DNA from: Pantoea brenneri | Lineage (GTDB): Bacteria > Pseudomonadota > Gammaproteobacteria > Enterobacterales > Enterobacteriaceae | Direction: 5' to 3' | Assembly (NCBI GenBank): GCA_002095305.1 | Contig: MIEI01000009.1 | Span: 1-64,000, forward strand | DNA length: 64,000 nucleotides | In this document: one piece after another, positions 62,273 to 64,000 of the stretch | How the letters are laid out: every line of letters starts with the position of its first letter | Position numbering within the stretch: the first letter of the stretch is position 1 | Notes under the pieces: model-generated | Seen by the model: the letters and a program-made list of their open reading frames with translations, nothing else | Told to the model about the DNA's origin: nothing | Database searches by the model: none | Made by a program: the position numbers and the translations under genes

Positions 62273-63178
62273 TCAGAGATCGTCTGTGTAACCCAGGCTG
62301 CGCAGCGCACGTTCGTCGTCCGCCCAGCCCGATTTCACTTTAACCCACAGTTCGAGATGCACTTTCGCTTCGAACATATCTTCCATGTCTTTACGCGCTT
62401 CAATGCCGATAGTTTTGATCTTGCTGCCTTTGTTACCAATCACCATCTTCTTCTGACCTTCACGCTCAACCAGAATCAGGCCATTGATGTCGTAGCCGCC
62501 GCGTTCGTTAGAGACGAAGCGTTCAATTTCTACCGTCACCGAGTAAGGCAGTTCAGCACCGAGGAAACGCATCAGCTTCTCACGGATGATCTCCGACGCC
62601 ATAAAGCGCTGTGAACGGTCAGTGATGTAATCTTCCGGGAAGTGGTGATCGGCCTGGCGCAGATGTTTACGGGTAATCGCCGCAATGGTATCGACGTTCT
62701 TTCCGCTTTCCGCCGAGATCGGTACGATATCGAGGAAGTTCATCTGCTGGCTCAGGAACTGCAGGTGCGGCAGCAGAATACTCTTGTCCTGGATGTTATC
62801 GACTTTGTTGATCGCCAGCACCACCGGCACTTTGCCGTCGCGCAGTTTGCCTAACACCATTTCATCATCCGGCGTCCAGCGGGTGCCTTCAACCACGAAG
62901 ATCACCAGTTCCACGTCGCCAATTGAGCTGCTGGCGGCGCGGTTCATCAGACGGTTAATCGCGCGTTTCTCTTCCATGTGCAGGCCGGGCGTATCGACGT
63001 AGATCGCCTGATAGGCGCCTTCGGTATGGATGCCCATGATGCGGTGGCGCGTGGTTTGCGGCTTACGCGAGGTGATCGACACCTTCTGTCCCAGCAACTG
63101 GTTCAGTAAAGTGGATTTGCCGACGTTAGGTCGGCCGACAATCGCGACAAAGCCGCAATAAGTTACGTTTTCGCTCAT
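62273..63178 (-). CDS. era: GTPase Era
   Basis: Essential GTPase of 30S subunit maturation, 301 residues as in E. coli. G1 is [10 protein letters not shown]3 DTPG, G4 NKVD. The C-terminal KH domain contains [13 protein letters not shown] and binds the 3' end of 16S rRNA. It is 4 bases upstream of recO. The gap to rnc is about 150 bases and contains repeats, much wider than in E. coli. Confidence 0.98.
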   Translation of the reverse strand: MSENVTYCGFVAIVGRPNVGKSTLLNQLLGQKVSITSRKPQTTRHRIMGIHTEGAYQAIYVDTPGLHMEEKRAINRLMNRAASSSIGDVELVIFVVEGTRWTPDDEMVLGKLRDGKVPVVLAINKVDNIQDKSILLPHLQFLSQQMNFLDIVPISAESGKNVDTIAAITRKHLRQADHHFPEDYITDRSQRFMASEIIREKLMRFLGAELPYSVTVEIERFVSNERGGYDINGLILVEREGQKKMVIGNKGSKIKTIGIEARKDMEDMFEAKVHLELWVKVKSGWADDERALRSLGYTDDL

Positions 63179-63192
63179 TCGAGTCCTGAGTT

Positions 63193-63291
63193 ATTCAGCG
63201 CCTGTTCAGGCGCCGGGATAGTGCATATTCGGGTCATGATTGATTCAGCGTCGGTTCAGACGCCAGGGCCAGCAGGCAGTCAGGTCATGAT
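63193..63291. repeat. Imperfect tandem repeat in the rnc-era spacer
   Basis: Two units of about 49 bases (63193-63240 and 63243-63291) share ATTCAGCG at the start, GTTCAG-CGCC-like middles and GGTCATGAT at the end. They sit in the transcribed spacer between rnc and era. Confidence 0.65.
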
Positions 63292-63296
63292 ACATC

Positions 63297-63316
63297 GGGC
63301 ACCGTTGCCGGTGCCC
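63297..63316. other. Hairpin after rnc
   Basis: GGGCACCG/CGGTGCCC is a perfect 8-base stem with a TTGC loop, about 12 bases after the rnc stop codon. There is no T-run, so it may be an mRNA processing or stability element. Confidence 0.55.
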
Positions 63317-63328
63317 GGGTCAGGGGAA

Positions 63329-64000
<672 letters not shown>

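Overview
The window reads as chromosomal DNA of a plant- or insect-associated enterobacterium. Gene order and protein similarity fit Erwiniaceae (Pantoea/Erwinia type). Most of it follows the Escherichia coli guaBA-xseA ... rnc segment. Non-coli features are a PQQ glucose dehydrogenase between xseA and der, a protealysin/emfourin pair, a zevAB-like zinc system, and a PilW lipoprotein after rodZ. The genus is inferred from these recalled similarities only; no search was run.

Layout. 1-6010 is an accessory segment: a hexanucleotide tandem array, a LamB-family porin, a GH43 beta-xylosidase and a GPH xyloside transporter (all minus strand), then the ruins of a P4-family integrase abutting the 3' end of guaA. 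6083-12211 holds guaA-guaB, xseA and the protealysin/emfourin pair. 12478-25156 holds gcd, yfgJ, der, bamB, yfgM, hisS, ispG, rodZ, pilW, rlmN and ndk. 25332-35676 holds pbpC with its alpha-2-macroglobulin partner yfhM, then sseA, sseB and pepB. 35847-38470 holds a stripped isc locus, iscS and iscR only, followed by trmJ. 38603-46218 holds suhB, an unassigned membrane protein, zevBA, csiE, hcaT and glyA. 46548-52255 holds hmp, glnB, the glrK-qseG-glrR operon and the GlmY small RNA gene. 52256-64000 holds purL, mltF, tadA, pgpC, a yfhH regulator, yfhL, acpS, pdxJ, recO, era and rnc (cut by the window edge).

Main point of interest. The isc operon lacks iscU, iscA, hscB, hscA, fdx and iscX, and IscS ends about 20 residues early, so it has lost the tail known to dock IscU. 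IscR with its cysteine ligands and a triple set of IscR-type operators are kept. Loss of the scaffold together with its docking tail suggests a desulfurase kept for other sulfur transfers, with Fe-S assembly done elsewhere, presumably by SUF.

Regulatory sites seen directly include three PurR-type boxes (guaB, glyA, purL), a near-perfect NsrR box at hmp, a Zur-like box at zevA, a boxA in the suhB leader, and a sigma54 promoter with three GlrR sites at glmY.

Caution. Six genes (yfgM, ispG, yfhM, sseA, tadA, recO) are broken by small deletions, mostly one base in G/C-rich runs. Each regains its expected family length when the base is restored. ispG and tadA are essential in E. coli, so base-calling error is the likeliest cause.
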